The position numbers and the translations under genes were made by a program. Below are positions 1-8,834 of a stretch of 61,256 nt of DNA, one piece after another (position 1 is the stretch's first letter; each line of letters opens with the position of its first letter). A model generated the notes under the pieces. That model saw only the letters and a program-made list of their open reading frames with translations, had not been told where the DNA came from and did not search any database. Source of the DNA: Chloroflexota bacterium (lineage in GTDB: Bacteria; Chloroflexota; Anaerolineae; J036; Brachytrichaceae); assembly GCA_023382055.1 (NCBI GenBank), contig JAMCQN010000011.1, positions 1-61,256 on the forward strand, read 5' to 3'.

Positions 1-149
1 ATCTGTGCTTGCAGCTTCGCCAAGCGCCGTTCCGTCTCGCTTTCGATCTCGTACATTGTCGCCCGCGGATGCGCCAGTCGCCATTCTTTCATCCCACTGG
101 CTATTTCGGCCATCGCAACGCTCCAACCCTGGTCAAAGTCCTGTTTCAT
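1..149 (-). CDS. N-terminal fragment, possible transposase-related protein (cut by window edge)
   Basis: Reading leftward from an ATG at 147-149 there is an open frame of 49 codons that runs off the window. The peptide begins MKQDFDQGWS and continues with a helical, charged stretch containing EWRLAHPRAT and YEIESETERRLAKLQ. A GAGG-type ribosome site lies upstream. From memory, this pattern (acidic start, WR-AHP, then EIE...RL--L) resembles the N-terminus of ISKra4-type transposases and related zinc-ribbon proteins common in Chloroflexota, but only 49 residues are visible and no catalytic motif is in view. Divergent from rpsR; the 182 bp between them holds no other gene. The frame is probably real; the function is a guess. 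Confidence 0.45.
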   Translation of the reverse strand, partial: MKQDFDQGWSVAMAEIASGMKEWRLAHPRATMYEIESETERRLAKLQAQ

Positions 150-331
150 ACTGCTACTCTACCTCGCCACCCTCACTCCATCAAGCCCAACTCATCACAC
201 CCCGGTTTGTCACCCCTTGCAAAATTCTGTGTCGCACCCAACGCGCCCGATATGCGCTGAAAGGTGGTAAAATGCCTTGCTCGATATGGAGCGCATTATT
301 CATAACGTGAACAACAGATCAAGGAGCAGCA

Positions 332-676
332 GTGGAAGATAATATCCCAAATGCGAACATCGCCGACGATGAGGGCGGTTCCGATTCTCAGCCGTCGCGC
401 GGCAGAAGCAAGCGGCCATACCGAAACAATGCCAACAGCTACGACCGCAATGCAGTGCGCCCTAAGCGGGTTGACGAGTTTGCTACGACTGGCACGGTTC
501 CGGATTATAAGGATTATGAGAAACTGCGACGCTATGTGAATCCGCAGGGGAAGATACTGCCGCGTCGACGTTCCGGCCTGAATGCCAAGAATCAACGTTT
601 ACTTGCCCGCGCCATCAAGCGCGCGCGTCACCTGGCATTGCTGCCCATTGCGGGCGCAACGCCAACCTGGATGTAA
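332..676 (+). CDS. rpsR: 30S ribosomal protein S18
   Basis: Small-subunit ribosomal protein that binds 16S rRNA next to S6 on the platform. The 114-residue product has the S18 core in its second half: [20 protein letters not shown], then [20 protein letters not shown] and [11 protein letters not shown]. The first ~50 residues are a hydrophilic, Ser/Arg/Asn-rich extension; common S18 proteins are 70-90 residues. The start is GTG at 332, chosen because AAGGAG sits at 321-326. rpmG follows 82 nt downstream. In many bacteria rpsR sits with rpsF and ssb; neither is visible here. Confidence 0.95.
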   Translation: MEDNIPNANIADDEGGSDSQPSRGRSKRPYRNNANSYDRNAVRPKRVDEFATTGTVPDYKDYEKLRRYVNPQGKILPRRRSGLNAKNQRLLARAIKRARHLALLPIAGATPTWM

Positions 677-697
677 ATCGATCTTTATCCGTGAGTT

Positions 698-734
698 CTC
701 CGGCAGACACCGCTGAAGGCGGGCGTGTCCGGAG
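698..734 (+). promoter_or_regulatory. Structured RNA leader ahead of rpmG (hairpin)
   Basis: Between rpsR and rpmG, CTCCG (698-702) pairs with CGGAG (730-734), GACAC (706-710) with GTGTC (725-729), and CCGC (710-713) can instead close against GCGG (719-722) around a small purine loop. There is no U-run after it, so it does not look like a classical terminator. It ends about 25 nt before the rpmG start and could be a leader or processing structure. Seen as base pairing only; function is inferred. Confidence 0.35.
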
Positions 735-758
735 CAGCGGATGAGGTGGAGGTAAAAA

Positions 759-923
759 ATGGCTAAAAAGAAGGGTAATCGTGTGGTCATCAAGCTGAAG
801 AGCAGCGAGAGCGGTCACGTGTACTGGTCGGAGAAGAATCGCAAGAACGATACATCCCGGCTTGAGGTTCGCCGGTACGACCCCGTTCTGCGCAAGCACG
901 TACTCTATAAAGAGGAAAAGTAG
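759..923 (+). CDS. rpmG: 50S ribosomal protein L33
   Basis: Large-subunit protein near the E site. The 54-residue product starts [20 protein letters not shown] and ends [10 protein letters not shown], matching L33 in length and pattern (VVIKL-S--SGH-Y, then [23 protein letters not shown]). It contains no cysteine, so it is the zinc-free (C-minus) form. The start at 759 follows GAGGTGGAGG about 7 nt upstream. It lies downstream of rpsR and is probably co-transcribed with it; a strong inverted repeat follows the stop. Confidence 0.95.
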   Translation: MAKKKGNRVVIKLKSSESGHVYWSEKNRKNDTSRLEVRRYDPVLRKHVLYKEEK

Positions 924-931
924 CCCACATT

Positions 932-983
932 AGAGATTGGAGATTGGAGATGCTGAACCTCCAATCTCTAATCTCCAATCTCT
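932..983. terminator. Long inverted repeat with an ATTGGAG period between convergent rpmG and sucD
   Basis: A 20-nt arm at 932-951 is complementary to 964-983 with a single G:U position, around a 12-nt loop. Each arm is built from repeated units related to AGATTGG / AGATTAG, so it is both a tandem heptamer-like repeat and a large hairpin. It lies between the rpmG stop (923) and the sucD stop (1008), where a bidirectional terminator would be expected, but no long T-run follows. It may be a dispersed intergenic repeat serving as a terminator. Confidence 0.6.
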
Positions 984-1007
984 CTTCTCATTGATCTCTA
1001 CTTCCCG

Positions 1008-1871
1008 TTAACCCCTCAGAATGTCCGGTATCTGCGTCGGCAAATCCGCAACCTTGATGCCCGCAGCCTGCATCGCCTGAACCTTGCCGGCAGCCGTGCC
1101 CATGCCGCCCTCGATGATGGCGCCGGCATGCCCCATGCGTTTGCCTTCCGGCGCGGCGCGTCCGGCGATAAAACCGGCCATCGGCTTCTTGACGCATTCT
1201 TTGATGTAGGCAGCCGCGCGCTCCTCGTCGCTCCCGCCGATTTCGCCGATCATGACGATTTTCTCCGTCTGCGGGTCTGCGTTGAACATCTTGATCGCGT
1301 CGAGGAAATCCAACCCATGCACCGGATCGCCGCCGATGCCGACACAGGTGCTTTGCCCCATGCCGCTCTCCGTGAGTGCGTTGATGACTTCGTAAGTGAG
1401 CGTGCCGCTGCGCGACACCAGACCGACATTCCCGGGCATGCAGATCGACGAGGGGATGATGCCGATCTTGGCCTGACCGGGCGTGATCAGACCGGGGCAA
1501 TTTGGCCCGATGAGCACGACATCCCGGGTATCCAGATAGGCGCGCACCCGGATCATATCCTGCACTGCGACACCTTCCGTGATGGCGACGATCAGATGGA
1601 TGCCGGCGTCGGCAGCTTCCATGATGGCATCGGGAGCGAACCTGGCCGGCACATAGATCACAGACGCATTCGCGCCGGTTGCGCGGATTGCCTGCCCGAC
1701 CGTGTCGAACACCGGCACGCCGTAGTCGGTCTTCATGCCGCCTTTACCGGGTGTAACGCCGCCAACAATGATGGGGCTGTATGACTGCATCTGGCGCGCG
1801 TGGAAATCACCTTCGCGGCCCGTAATGCCCTGGACGATCAAACGTGTGTTTTTATCGGTGAGAATAGCCAT
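1008..1871 (-). CDS. sucD: Succinyl-CoA synthetase (ADP/GDP-forming) subunit alpha
   Basis: With SucC, catalyses reversible succinyl-CoA + NDP + Pi to succinate + NTP + CoA in the TCA cycle. The product is 287 residues, normal for the family. The CoA-binding Rossmann part is at the N-terminus ([16 protein letters not shown]), followed by [14 protein letters not shown]. The phosphorylated catalytic histidine is in GHAGAI (His248), with GGSDEERAA ahead of it. Unusually it is not next to sucC: the whole his cluster lies between them on the same strand. A 135-nt gap and a TATAAT box upstream suggest its own promoter. No Shine-Dalgarno sequence is evident before the ATG. Confidence 0.96.
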   Translation of the reverse strand: MAILTDKNTRLIVQGITGREGDFHARQMQSYSPIIVGGVTPGKGGMKTDYGVPVFDTVGQAIRATGANASVIYVPARFAPDAIMEAADAGIHLIVAITEGVAVQDMIRVRAYLDTRDVVLIGPNCPGLITPGQAKIGIIPSSICMPGNVGLVSRSGTLTYEVINALTESGMGQSTCVGIGGDPVHGLDFLDAIKMFNADPQTEKIVMIGEIGGSDEERAAAYIKECVKKPMAGFIAGRAAPEGKRMGHAGAIIEGGMGTAAGKVQAMQAAGIKVADLPTQIPDILRG

Positions 1872-1911
1872 TGAGAATATAACAGTTTATAAACGGATTT
1901 AAGATGTTCCG

Positions 1912-1917
1912 ATTATA
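1912..1917 (-). promoter_or_regulatory. Candidate -10 box for sucD
   Basis: On the minus strand this is a perfect TATAAT, about 40 nt upstream of the sucD ATG and inside the 135-nt gap after hisIE. No convincing TTGACA is found at 16-18 nt, so only the -10 element is called. If active, sucD would be transcribed separately from the sucC-his operon. Confidence 0.35.
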
Positions 1918-2006
1918 GGACAAAGAGTCGTTCGCTCTGTACATCCTTGCCGTGATTCGTGCACGTCAGAAGGATATCATTCCAGAAATTGACTTTGGTG
2001 GGGCAA

Positions 2007-2657
2007 CTATCTCTGGACCCTGTTATCAGAGTGTTCTTTATCGCTATGTCGCATGGCAAGCCGATTCAATACCTGCTTCAGCGGAATACCGCGCTCATCG
2101 AGCAGAACCAGCAGGTGGTAGAGCAGATCAGCAGACTCGTCGATCAGACGGTTGTCGTCCTGCGCCACACCAGCCATCGCAACTTCCAGACCTTCCTCGC
2201 CGACTTTCTGTGCAATCTTGTGGCGACCCTTTGCGAACAGGCGCGCCGTGTAACTATCGTCCGGCGAGGCATTGCGACGCTGGGCTATGATACCTGCCAG
2301 TTCGTCGATGAAGCCGGCGGGTGGGGGATCGGCGATGGTGTTGCCCTCAAGGTTCTGCCAGAAACAGCTTTCCCGCCCGGTATGACAGGTCGGACCTGCC
2401 GGCACGGCGCGCACAAGGATGACATCGCTGTCACAGTCGGTGCGCAACTCGCTTACGCGCAGGATGTTACCGCTGGTTGCGCCTTTGTGCCACAGCTCAC
2501 GGCGACTGCGCGAGAAGAACCACACCTCTCCCTGCTCGCGCGTCAGCGCCAAGGACTCTTCGTTCATCCATCCAAGCATAAGGATGCGGCCGGTGACGGC
2601 ATCCTGGATAATGGCTGGTATCAGTCCATCAGCCTCGAATTTCAATGAACTGGACAT
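2007..2657 (-). CDS. hisIE: Bifunctional phosphoribosyl-AMP cyclohydrolase / phosphoribosyl-ATP pyrophosphatase
   Basis: Carries out steps 2 and 3 of histidine synthesis. The 216-residue product is a HisI-HisE fusion. The HisI half (about 1-115) has MLGWMNEESLALT, FFSRSRRELWHKGATSGN and the metal-binding DCDSDVILV plus CHTG. The HisE half (about 115-210) has IIAQRRNASPDDSYTARLF, KVGEEGLEVAMA and DESADLLYHLLVLL. It is the last his gene of the cluster, 29 nt after hisF, and precedes sucD by 135 nt. Confidence 0.95.
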   Translation of the reverse strand: MSSSLKFEADGLIPAIIQDAVTGRILMLGWMNEESLALTREQGEVWFFSRSRRELWHKGATSGNILRVSELRTDCDSDVILVRAVPAGPTCHTGRESCFWQNLEGNTIADPPPAGFIDELAGIIAQRRNASPDDSYTARLFAKGRHKIAQKVGEEGLEVAMAGVAQDDNRLIDESADLLYHLLVLLDERGIPLKQVLNRLAMRHSDKEHSDNRVQR

Positions 2658-2686
2658 TCCGCCGATTATAGCTGCGCTGTTTCTAC

Positions 2687-3445
2687 TCAGAGCCTTACGG
2701 GAACACCGTGCGCGGCCAGGTATTGTTTCACTTCGCCGACGCTGAACGTTTTGTAGTGGAATACGGATGCGGCCAGCACCGCGCTGGCGCCCGCCTGTAT
2801 TGCTTCCAGGAAATGTTGAAGTTTTCCGGCGCCGCCCGAAGCAATCACTGGGATGCTCACCGCATGGCTCAGTGCGTGCAGCAACGGCAAGTCATACCCA
2901 TCCTGCCTGCCGTCGGTATCCATGCTTGTCAATAGAATCTCACCCGCGCCGCGCTGTTCGGCCTCGATTGCCCACTTGACGGCGTCCAGGTCGGTTGGCA
3001 CACGCCCGCCGTTCAGATACACGCGCCAGCCATTGATCGAACTGTCTGCCTTCGCATCAATGGCGACTACCACACACTGTGCGCCAAAACGAACGGCCGC
3101 TTCGTTGATCAGGTTTGGGTTTCGCACGGCTGAACTGTTGATGCTGATCTTGTCTGCGCCTGCCAGGAGCAGTTCGCGGAAGTCTTCCGGCTGGCGAACG
3201 CCGCCGCCGATGGTAAACGGAATGAATACCTCGTCCGCCACACGGCGCGCCATTTCGATCGTGGTGCCGCGCCCTTCGTGCGATGCCATGATATCGAGGA
3301 AGACGAGTTCGTCGGCGCGTTCGTCGTTATAGACGCGCGCTTGCTCAACCGGGTCGCCCGCGTCGCGCAGGTTGACGAAATTCACGCCTTTTACGACGCG
3401 ACCGTTTGCTACATCGAAACAGGGGATGATGCGTTTTGCCAGCAT
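2687..3445 (-). CDS. hisF: Imidazole glycerol phosphate synthase, cyclase subunit
   Basis: Forms IGP and AICAR from PRFAR using ammonia delivered by HisH. TIM barrel of 252 residues, the usual length. The two catalytic aspartates are visible: Asp11 in [18 protein letters not shown] and Asp130 in VVVAIDAK. Phosphate-binding glycines are in TIGGGVR and PVIASGGAG. Its ATG overlaps the hisA stop (TAATG), so translation is probably coupled. Confidence 0.97.
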   Translation of the reverse strand: MLAKRIIPCFDVANGRVVKGVNFVNLRDAGDPVEQARVYNDERADELVFLDIMASHEGRGTTIEMARRVADEVFIPFTIGGGVRQPEDFRELLLAGADKISINSSAVRNPNLINEAAVRFGAQCVVVAIDAKADSSINGWRVYLNGGRVPTDLDAVKWAIEAEQRGAGEILLTSMDTDGRQDGYDLPLLHALSHAVSIPVIASGGAGKLQHFLEAIQAGASAVLAASVFHYKTFSVGEVKQYLAAHGVPVRL

Positions 3446-4188
3446 TAGTATCCTTTAGCGGCTTCCAAGGCTTCACGAAGCGAAAGCGTACCTTCGTACA
3501 GGGATCTGCCGACAACCACGCCGCTGACGCCGCGTGCGGCGTACTGCAGAACTTCCTTGATATCGTCCAGGTTGCGCACGCCGCCGGAAGCGATGACATG
3601 CAGCCCTGTCAGTTGCGCCAACGCTCCGGTCAATTCGGCGGCCGGGCCGCTCATCATGCCATCGCGCCCGACTTCCGTGTAAAGCGCGTGAATGACACCC
3701 ATCTCGCACATGCGCGCGCCCAGTTCAGCGGCAGTCAGGGGGGTGGGCTGCTTCCAGCCGCGCGTTACGATCATGCCGTCGCGCGAATCGAGGCCGATCA
3801 CCACGCGTTCCGCGCCGTATCGCGCGAGCGTATCCGAGACCAGGCGCGGATCCTCGGCGGCGGCTGTGCCGAGAACGACGCGGTTTGCGCCCGAATCAAA
3901 AGCAGCTTTGACATCGGATATCGATCGCAACCCGCCGCCAAACTGGATGTTGATTTTTACGGCGGCGGCGATGGAAGTTAACGTTTGGCGATTGGCGCGC
4001 GCTGTCGCGATGTCATTGAATGCGCCGTCCAGATTGACGACATGCAACCACGCCGCGCCTTCGCTCGCCCAGCGGTTGGCGATAGCGATAGGATCCTCTG
4101 AATAAGTGGTCTGCTGCGATGGGTCGCCCTGGCGCAGACGCACCACCTTCCCGCTCATGAGGTCAATAGCCGGGTAAACAGTAAACAT
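3445..4188 (-). CDS. hisA: Phosphoribosylformimino-AICAR ribotide isomerase
   Basis: Isomerises ProFAR to PRFAR, step 4 of histidine synthesis. TIM barrel of 247 residues. The catalytic acid/base aspartates are Asp9 ([18 protein letters not shown]) and Asp134 (VIGLDSRDG). The phosphate sites are FGGGLR and VIASGGVR. Its ATG overlaps the hisH TGA (TGATG) and its stop overlaps the hisF start, consistent with one tightly packed operon. Confidence 0.97.
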   Translation of the reverse strand: MFTVYPAIDLMSGKVVRLRQGDPSQQTTYSEDPIAIANRWASEGAAWLHVVNLDGAFNDIATARANRQTLTSIAAAVKINIQFGGGLRSISDVKAAFDSGANRVVLGTAAAEDPRLVSDTLARYGAERVVIGLDSRDGMIVTRGWKQPTPLTAAELGARMCEMGVIHALYTEVGRDGMMSGPAAELTGALAQLTGLHVIASGGVRNLDDIKEVLQYAARGVSGVVVGRSLYEGTLSLREALEAAKGY

Positions 4189-4859
4189 CAGGCCGCCTCC
4201 GCGAAATTGCGCAGCATCTGCAACCCGGTGTCCTGGCTTTTTTCCGGATGGAACTGGATGCCCCAGATATTGCCGGATGCCACGACTGACGGAAAGTCAT
4301 ATCCATAATGGGTTGTGGCGATAACGCAGCTTTTATCATCGACCAGCGGGTGATACGAGTGCACGAAGTAGGCGTAACTGCCCGGCTGAACCTTGCTTAA
4401 CAGCGGATGCGTCTGCGTCGGGTCTATCTGGTTCCAGCCGATATGGGGTACTTTCAGGTTGACGATCTGCGAATGATCGGCGTCATGGTTGATGCTGATT
4501 CCACCAACCTGATCATGCGTGCGCTGGCCGAAGTTGAAGCGCACAATTCTTCCGCCGATCAAACCCATACCGCGCCACTCCCCCATCTCCTCCCCCACAT
4601 CGAACAACAGTTGCATGCCGACGCAGATACCCAGCAGCGGCACGCCGGCGCGCGCAACCTGCTGCAATGGTTCGAACAAGCCCCGGCTCTGCAAGCCATG
4701 CAGGCAATCGGCAAATGCGCCGACACCCGGTAATACGATTTTATCGGCGCGCTTGATGACGCCAACGTCGTCGGTCAGGATGGGTTGTGTGCCGACGTGC
4801 TCCAGCGCCTTGCAGACGTTTCTAAGGTTCCCGGCGCCATAATCGATTACTGCAATCAC
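4188..4859 (-). CDS. hisH: Imidazole glycerol phosphate synthase, glutamine amidotransferase subunit
   Basis: Class I glutaminase that feeds ammonia to HisF. The 223-residue product has the Cys-His-Glu triad: Cys79 in [10 protein letters not shown], and His204 and Glu206 in IQFHPEKSQ. The N-terminus [12 protein letters not shown] is typical. It starts with GTG, overlapping the hisB stop by 4 nt (GTGA). It sits directly before hisA and hisF, as in many his operons. Confidence 0.97.
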   Translation of the reverse strand: MIAVIDYGAGNLRNVCKALEHVGTQPILTDDVGVIKRADKIVLPGVGAFADCLHGLQSRGLFEPLQQVARAGVPLLGICVGMQLLFDVGEEMGEWRGMGLIGGRIVRFNFGQRTHDQVGGISINHDADHSQIVNLKVPHIGWNQIDPTQTHPLLSKVQPGSYAYFVHSYHPLVDDKSCVIATTHYGYDFPSVVASGNIWGIQFHPEKSQDTGLQMLRNFAEAA

Positions 4860-5446
4860 AGGACCCCCTTGGTTGACGGGACGCCAACACGCCTGGGGTC
4901 TATGGCTGCTGCCGCGCTGAGTGCGCGCCCGAGCGCCTTGAATAACGCCTCCGCCTTATGATGGTCATCGCGGCCATACAGCACCCGCGCGTGGAGATTC
5001 ATTCGAGCATGTGTCGCCAGCGATTCGAACACGTGCGCCACCAGCGCAGGACTGAAGCTGCCGATGCGCGCGGGCGAAAATTCGGCGTTGAAAACGCAGT
5101 AGGGGCGCCCGCTCAGATCGACAATGACCTGCGCCAGTGACTCGTCCATGGTCACGAAGGAATCCGCCATCCGCCTAATGCCGGTGCGGGCGCCCAATGC
5201 CTGATCCAGCGCCTGCCCGAGTGTGATAGCGACGTCCTCGACGGTGTGATGCTCGTCAATGTGCAGATCGCCGGATGCCTTTATGGTTAAGTCAAACAAC
5301 CCGTGGTGCGCGACATGATGCAGCATGTGATCGTAGAAGCCAATGCCCGTATGGATGTCGGCCTGAGCGCCGCCGTCCACGTTCAGCAACACATATACAT
5401 CGGTCTCTTTTGTTACACGATGGATTTCCGCTGTTCTGCCGCTCAC
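4856..5446 (-). CDS. hisB: Imidazoleglycerol-phosphate dehydratase
   Basis: Dehydrates IGP to imidazole-acetol phosphate. The 196-residue product is the monofunctional form, with no histidinol-phosphatase domain. The two metal-binding histidine motifs are [14 protein letters not shown] and [17 protein letters not shown], with [13 protein letters not shown] before them. It starts with GTG and overlaps the hisC stop by 4 nt (GTGA). The histidinol phosphatase needed for the pathway must be encoded elsewhere. Confidence 0.96.
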   Translation of the reverse strand: MSGRTAEIHRVTKETDVYVLLNVDGGAQADIHTGIGFYDHMLHHVAHHGLFDLTIKASGDLHIDEHHTVEDVAITLGQALDQALGARTGIRRMADSFVTMDESLAQVIVDLSGRPYCVFNAEFSPARIGSFSPALVAHVFESLATHARMNLHARVLYGRDDHHKAEALFKALGRALSAAAAIDPRRVGVPSTKGVL

Positions 5447-6582
5447 CTTGATTCTCCTTGACCGCTTAATTGCTTTAGAGCCGCGATCAGCTTATCCGTA
5501 TCACCGGGACGCCCCACGCTGATGCGTATGCAATCACGCAGCCCTTCCTTATCGAAATAACGCACGAGTATACCTTGTTGCTCCAATGTATATTTCAAAT
5601 GCCTGGCGTTGCGATATCCTGTTGCGCGTTCCGACACGCGGCACAGCAGGAAATTGGCTTCGCTCGGATAAATGTGCAGCCAGTCGAAGCTGCTCAGGTA
5701 TTCGCCAAGCCGCTCGCGTTCGCTGACCAGTTTCTGAACTGTATCACGCAGATACCCCGGATCGCTCAGCGCCGCAATAGCCGCGACGGCGCCGGCTGCA
5801 TTCGGCGTATACGGTTGCTTGATTTTCCAGAGATGCTGGATCACCGTGAGCGGAAACACCCCGTACCCGACGCGCATACCGGCCAGCCCCGCCAGTTTAC
5901 TGAACGTGCGCAGCACAATCAAGTTGTCATTTTCGGATACCCAGGAAGCGCGGCTGGGTTGCGAACTGAAGTCGATATAAGCCTCGTCCAAAACGACAAC
6001 CAGTGGCAGTTTGAGCAACTCCTTCAAGTCGCTGTCGGTCACCAGCGAACCATCAGGGTTGTTCGGATTCGCCACGAAGAGCAATTTAGGTTGACCGGCG
6101 CCCTGATGGGGGAGGGTATTGACCCGTTCGCATATCGCCGGTACATCCAGTGAGAAGTCGGCGCGGCGCGGAACGGTGATGTAACGTGCATGAACGACAT
6201 CGGCCTCGAAGCGATACATGCCGAATGTTGGAGGCAAATCGATGATGGCATCCCCGGCCTCGATGAATGCGCGCCCGATGATGTCGATGACTTCGTCGAC
6301 GCCGGAACCGCACAGAATGTGCTGCGCGCGAATCCCGATGAAACTGGCTATGGCTTCCCGCAGCGCTGTCTGATCAGGGTCCGGGTAGATATGCAGCATA
6401 TCTGCGGAAGCGAGTGCATCCAGGGCGCGCGGCGAGGGACCGTAGGGATTCTCGTTGGCATCGAGTTTCACGATCTCGCTACGGGCGATACCGAGCCGTT
6501 TGGAGAGCACGTCGAAAGGAACGATCGGTGTGTACGGGCTCATCTCCCGCAGGTGCCGGGCGATTAAATTCTCAACATTCAT
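5443..6582 (-). CDS. hisC: Histidinol-phosphate aminotransferase
   Basis: PLP-dependent transamination of imidazole-acetol phosphate to histidinol phosphate. Fold-type I aminotransferase of 379 residues using the ATG at 6582 ([11 protein letters not shown]). An upstream in-frame start would intrude about 95 nt into hisG and adds unrelated residues, so it was not used. Visible motifs are [32 protein letters not shown], the Schiff-base lysine (about Lys229) in [17 protein letters not shown], and C-terminal RISVGRPGD. It follows hisG by 10 nt. Confidence 0.95.
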   Translation of the reverse strand: MNVENLIARHLREMSPYTPIVPFDVLSKRLGIARSEIVKLDANENPYGPSPRALDALASADMLHIYPDPDQTALREAIASFIGIRAQHILCGSGVDEVIDIIGRAFIEAGDAIIDLPPTFGMYRFEADVVHARYITVPRRADFSLDVPAICERVNTLPHQGAGQPKLLFVANPNNPDGSLVTDSDLKELLKLPLVVVLDEAYIDFSSQPSRASWVSENDNLIVLRTFSKLAGLAGMRVGYGVFPLTVIQHLWKIKQPYTPNAAGAVAAIAALSDPGYLRDTVQKLVSERERLGEYLSSFDWLHIYPSEANFLLCRVSERATGYRNARHLKYTLEQQGILVRYFDKEGLRDCIRISVGRPGDTDKLIAALKQLSGQGESR

Positions 6583-6592
6583 AAAAATTTGG

Positions 6593-7588
6593 TTATTGGT
6601 TAACCAATTCCTTGAGCGCCTTGACGCGGTCGGGCTGCTCTTCGAAGATGTATGTGACCGGTGTGACAACCACCCCGCTGCCGCCAATGCTGCGGAGTTG
6701 CTGGATGGCGCTTGTCAACTCCTTGCGCGGCACGATCAGATTGACGGCAAACCACGGGTCCTGGCCGTGGCTGACATAAATCGGCGACAGGGTAGGCCCC
6801 TGCAGCCCGCCCAATGTCGTCTGGGTGCGCATCGCATGTGCCACTTCCTCGGCGGAGCCGCCGCGCATATTGGCGAAGACCATCACATAGCCCTCGGAAC
6901 GCAGATGCGCCTCGAAATATTCCAGCAGCATGGTGGCGATGCTCATCACTTCGGGGCGCTTCAGCGAATCACGATTGGCAACCAGCGTGGCCTCGGTTTG
7001 CAGTATGACGCCGTCGGCCAGGGCTCGCAGGCGGTTCTGCTGCAAAGTAGAGCCGGTCTCAGTGATATCCACGATGATATCGGCATAGCCGATCTCAGGT
7101 ACAACCTCCAGCGATCCTTCCGCGTCGATCAGTTCAAACGGGTTTACCGCATGGCGTTCAAGAAAGGCGGCCGTCAGTCGACGATACTTCGTCACCACCC
7201 GTAAAGGCCGTTCCAGTGCGTGAGCTTTCCTTGCTAGGTCGGCCATGTTAAGAACGTCGGACCAGCTTTCAGGCACAGCCACAACGACTTTGCACCGGCC
7301 ATAGCCGAGCGCGTCGTGTAACACTTGCGTATGGCCGTCGGCATCCGTATCGGCGATGACGTCATATCCGGTCATGCCGAAATCGACGCCGCCATTAGCC
7401 ACGCTGACTGCGATGTCGCGAGGCCGCTGGAACAACACGGTGACGCCTGGCAGGCTGGCGATGTGGCCGACGTAACTGCGCGTGACGGATACCTTAACGT
7501 CGAAGCCGCAATGCGAGAGGAATTCAAGGGTCGGCTCCTGCATGCGACCCTTCGACGGTAAAGCAATTCTGATGTCTGTGCGAGCCAT
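6593..7588 (-). CDS. hisG: ATP phosphoribosyltransferase, long form
   Basis: First, committed step of histidine synthesis (ATP + PRPP to PR-ATP), usually feedback-inhibited by histidine. At 331 residues this is the long form. The N-terminus is RIALPSKGRM, the PRPP site is ADIIVDITETGSTLQQNRL, and the C-terminal ~80 residues (from SPIYVSHGQDPWFAVNLIVP onward) look like the ACT-like regulatory domain, so HisZ would not be required. It starts 10 nt after the sucC stop with an AAGAGAT-like ribosome site, so the his genes appear to be transcribed from the sucC promoter. Confidence 0.95.
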   Translation of the reverse strand: MARTDIRIALPSKGRMQEPTLEFLSHCGFDVKVSVTRSYVGHIASLPGVTVLFQRPRDIAVSVANGGVDFGMTGYDVIADTDADGHTQVLHDALGYGRCKVVVAVPESWSDVLNMADLARKAHALERPLRVVTKYRRLTAAFLERHAVNPFELIDAEGSLEVVPEIGYADIIVDITETGSTLQQNRLRALADGVILQTEATLVANRDSLKRPEVMSIATMLLEYFEAHLRSEGYVMVFANMRGGSAEEVAHAMRTQTTLGGLQGPTLSPIYVSHGQDPWFAVNLIVPRKELTSAIQQLRSIGGSGVVVTPVTYIFEEQPDRVKALKELVNQ

Positions 7589-7598
7589 GATGATCTCT

Positions 7599-8741
7599 TT
7601 ACTTAGCCATCTTCACGGCGACCTGCACGGCTTCGGCGAAACTCGGGGCGGTGGCGATATGCGCCTCGGCCAGGATGCGGTTGCCTTCTTCCTGGTTGGT
7701 GCCTATGATGCGCGCAACCAGGGCGACGTCGGTCTGAACTTCCTGCAGTGCGCCCACGATACCGCGCGCCACCTCGTCGCCGCGTGTGATACCGCCGAAA
7801 ATATTAAACAGCACGACCTTGACCTTGGGATCGGCCAGGATGATCCGCAGCGCGCTTGCTACCTTATCGGCGCGCGCGCCGCCGGCGACATCCAGGAAAT
7901 TGGCGGCGCTGCCGCCATAGAAATTGATGATATCCATGGTAGCCATAGCCAGACCGGCGCCATTGACCATGCAGCCGATGTTTCCATCCAGCGAGATGAA
8001 ATTGAGACCTGCTTCGCGCGCCTGTTTCTCCGCGCCGGATTCCTCATCCGGGTCGCGCATCTCGGCAAGGTCGGGATGCCTGAAGATCGCGTTGTCGTCG
8101 ATGACAATCTTGCCATCCAATGCCATCAGCCTATCGGGGCCGCCGGCCTGACCCACAACGGCCAGCGGGTTGATCTCCGCGAGGGAGGCGTCGCTTGCCG
8201 CGAATGCACTGGCCAAGCCTTTTGCGATGGTCATGAAGCCCGCCCAATGCTCGCGGGGCAGGTTGATGTGTGCGGCGATGTCGCGCGCGAGGTAATCCGG
8301 CAGCCCGACAAATGGGTCGATGGGAACGCGCACGATCTTCTCCGGTGTTTTGGCCGCTACTTCCTCGATGTCCATTCCGCCCGCGGCGCTCGCCATCATG
8401 GTGGCGCGGCGTGACGTGCGGTCGATCACAATACCGAGGTAGATCTCGTTCTTGATATCGGCCGCAGGATCGATGAGCACTTTCCGCACAGGAAGGCCCT
8501 TGATGGTAAGGTTCAGGATATCGCGTGCTTTCGACTCAACCTCATCCAGTGTGCGCGCCACTTTCACGCCGCCGGCTTTGCCACGCCCCCCAACCAGTAC
8601 TTGTGATTTGATCACAACAGGCAAGCCGATTTTCCCGGCTGCTGCGCGCGCGGCTTCAGGCGTATCCGCGACAATACCCTGCGGCACGGCCACACCATAT
8701 CGACCGAACAATTGCTTGGATTGATACTCATGTAGTTTCAT
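7599..8741 (-). CDS. sucC: Succinyl-CoA synthetase (ADP/GDP-forming) subunit beta
   Basis: Nucleotide-binding subunit of succinyl-CoA synthetase. The 380-residue product opens with [20 protein letters not shown] and has the ATP-grasp features [19 protein letters not shown] and [11 protein letters not shown]. The C-terminal ligase domain contains [31 protein letters not shown] and the power-helix signature [14 protein letters not shown]. It heads the minus-strand run sucC-hisG-C-B-H-A-F-IE. Separation from sucD by about 5.7 kb of his genes is unusual, since the two are normally adjacent. Confidence 0.96.
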   Translation of the reverse strand: MKLHEYQSKQLFGRYGVAVPQGIVADTPEAARAAAGKIGLPVVIKSQVLVGGRGKAGGVKVARTLDEVESKARDILNLTIKGLPVRKVLIDPAADIKNEIYLGIVIDRTSRRATMMASAAGGMDIEEVAAKTPEKIVRVPIDPFVGLPDYLARDIAAHINLPREHWAGFMTIAKGLASAFAASDASLAEINPLAVVGQAGGPDRLMALDGKIVIDDNAIFRHPDLAEMRDPDEESGAEKQAREAGLNFISLDGNIGCMVNGAGLAMATMDIINFYGGSAANFLDVAGGARADKVASALRIILADPKVKVVLFNIFGGITRGDEVARGIVGALQEVQTDVALVARIIGTNQEEGNRILAEAHIATAPSFAEAVQVAVKMAK

Positions 8742-8803
8742 GTCAATTTCCCAGTTCCGATAATCCCAAACTAATCCATGTGTATTTAGCGCAGCGAGTC
8801 TTC

Positions 8804-8834
8804 ACTATAATCAACTTTGAATTATCGCTGTCAA
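8804..8834 (-). promoter_or_regulatory. Candidate sigma-70 promoter for sucC-his operon
   Basis: On the minus strand a perfect TTGACA (8829-8834, overlapping the stop of the upstream CinA-domain gene) is followed 19 nt later by TATAGT (8804-8809). The start of sucC is about 60 nt further on. The spacer is longer than the optimal 17, so the call is tentative. Confidence 0.4.

Noticed and set aside
1128..1784. Open frames on the opposite strand of sucD and many similar long frames opposite his, recG, acs and GT-C genes
   Set aside because: They are antisense shadows of well-supported genes with high-GC codon bias, have no ribosome sites and no recognisable family motifs.
6583..6687. Longer start for hisC
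   Set aside because: It would run about 95 nt into hisG and encode residues unlike the family. ATG 6582 fits the operon spacing.
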